Part shown: piece by piece, positions 62,818 through 64,000 of the stretch | Layout: every line of letters starts with the position of its first letter | Position numbering within the stretch: position 1 is the first letter of the stretch | Assembly (NCBI RefSeq): GCF_018446385.1 | Contig: NC_056002.1 | Location: 10,736,894 to 10,800,893 of the forward strand | Length of the DNA: 64,000 bases | From: Zingiber officinale | Taxonomy: Eukaryota; Streptophyta; Magnoliopsida; Zingiberales; Zingiberaceae | Direction of reading: 5' to 3' | Notes under the pieces: model-generated | Databases searched by the model: none | What the model was told of the DNA's origin: nothing | What the model saw: only the letters and a program-made list of their open reading frames with translations | Program-made: the position numbers and the translations under genes

Positions 62818-63238
62818 TTACTCCATCATCAAACTTCTAGTTCTTATTCATGTCAAAACATGGACGAGATATCCAAATGATAAGTAGATAAAACTCAAGA
62901 CAAGACCATCATTGAGCATTTCCTCTCCAAGTGAATTATAGTTATTACTCCATCTAACTTCTAGGTTCTTATTCGTGTCAAAACATGGGCCAGATATCCA
63001 ATAATAAGCAGATAAAACTCAAGACAAGACCATTAGAAATCAGATCCTCTGTCCCAAGATTCCCGTGTCCTTGTGTCCCCTCGCCGATCAGACGGTCATG
63101 ACATCCTCATAATGTGCACTGCATCCTTGAGATGTGATCTAACCCGTCCAATTGGCGAGGGGACATGAAGACATGGAAATCTTGGGACAGAGGATCTGAT
63201 TTCAGACCATCATTGAGCATTTCTCTCCAAGTGAACTC
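62818..63238. repeat. 120-bp tandem duplication, second copy split by a MITE
   Basis: Copy 1 (62818-62938) and copy 2 (62945-63238) share ATTACTCCATC...AACTTCTAG, GTCAAAACATGG, AAACTCAAGACAAGACCAT and CTCCAAGTGAA in the same order. Copy 2 is longer only because of the insertion at 63036-63203. Confidence 0.88.
63036..63203. mobile_element. Mutator-type MITE (168 bp)
   Basis: Terminal inverted repeats of about 50 bp start GAAATCAGATCCTCTGTCCC and continue with few mismatches to CCCCTCGCC. Flanking 9-bp duplications are AGACCATTA (63027-63035) and AGACCATCA (63204-63212), with one difference. The empty site AGACCATCA survives in the sister copy at 62903-62911. A 9-bp duplication with termini starting in G is typical of Mutator-like elements. 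Confidence 0.88.
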
Positions 63239-64000
63239 ACTCATGAAGAGGGGGGAAAATGATAACGAACACAATGGGAGTTGATGTTGGTTTGGCGACA
63301 GGAAGAACCATACTCATGTACTGAAACAATTAAAAAAAATACACAGGTCTCAGCACCAAAAAAACATGTTAATCATATTTTGTCGTATATGAAGCAGCAA
63401 TTTAGATAATCAATCACCCCACATGACACAGAGAATAAGTACCTAATCGAGGAATACAACATGGGAAAACTATTGGTAAATTTTTGTGTCCATGCTTGAT
63501 GATGGTATTAAAATATTTAATGGGTTCAAGCCAATAAAAACTGAAATGTGAATTATTGTCAAATGCAGAAATCATTTTGTAGCCAGCTAAAATTAGACAT
63601 ACATTATTGGGTGATATAGATAATGATACATTCAATTGTACAGACCACAGAACTTGCATTAATAGATAGTGCCCATCAGTCCATCTCATCCCAACCAGAA
63701 ACAAACATATTCCAGATAGAAGATGTGTCTTTTGAGTACTATGCAGATGGCATATGCCAGCTTTGGATTTTGGGTCAATGAAATCACCATCAGCCCATGC
63801 AAATTTGAGATTTTTTGCAGATTCTATTGAAAAGATTCTCTTAGAATGCTTAGAATTTAAAGATTATAGGTTAATTGAGTGTCATAAGTGTTCTGGAAGC
63901 AAAAAAATCACAATTTATAATTACAGAATCACTGTCTAATTTGCCATTGAGGAAAAAAACAAGAGAAAAACAGACTTTAATGTATCTATAATGCACATGA
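63239..64000. other. AT-rich DNA to the window edge
   Basis: No gene recognised. Open frames at 63414-63704 (-) and 63754-63939 (+) show no family features. Confidence 0.4.

Overview
This window is nuclear DNA from a flowering plant and reads as a monocot chromosome arm packed with transposons. The evidence is GT-AG introns in host genes, an AAACCCTA telo-box before a ribosomal protein gene, Ty1/Copia LTR elements primed by initiator-Met tRNA, CACTA, MITE, TRIM and Au-like SINE repeats, and a plastid ycf2 insertion. A ginger-relative (Zingiberales) origin fits my memory of GATCGGTCC-rich LTRs, but that is inference only.

Layout. Positions 1-23606 are a nested retrotransposon block. A decayed minus-strand Copia (306 to about 3589) is cut by an LTR running off the left edge. 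A long-LTR Copia (3986-23601, duplication GGAGA) carries two insertions. One is a gag-only TR-GAG-type element (4711-12118, duplication TAACA) inside its 5' LTR. The other is a solo LTR of its own family in opposite orientation (20429-23015, duplication CACAC) inside its 3' LTR. Positions 24867-31418 hold three host loci: a ROP GTPase-activating protein pseudogene (+), ribosomal protein eS25 (+), and a glutaredoxin-like zinc-finger protein (-). Positions 31.6-45 kb are a second transposon block. A CACTA element (32388-37618) contains a TRIM (32767-34690), which contains a solo LTR (32833-34056). Beyond it lie a 30-bp minisatellite, a long foldback MITE, a second TRIM, and a CACTA-like element with an embedded ycf2 fragment.

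Positions 45.9-60.4 kb hold a DUF4228 (PADRE) gene (+), a solo LTR (48490-49713), a ten-exon CID-type PABP-interacting RNA-binding protein (+), a two-helix membrane protein (-), and the last exon of a VIP1/RF2-type bZIP gene (-). The remaining 3.5 kb is probably an intron or flank of the bZIP gene, with an Au-like SINE, a 120-bp tandem duplication, and a Mutator-type MITE whose empty site is preserved in the sister copy.

The host genes are unrelated housekeeping or regulatory genes, and nothing suggests joint regulation. The most unusual signal is in the LTRs. Three LTRs and one LTR fragment each carry a GC-rich array directly upstream of a TATA-like box. Three subtypes of array sequence occupy the same place.
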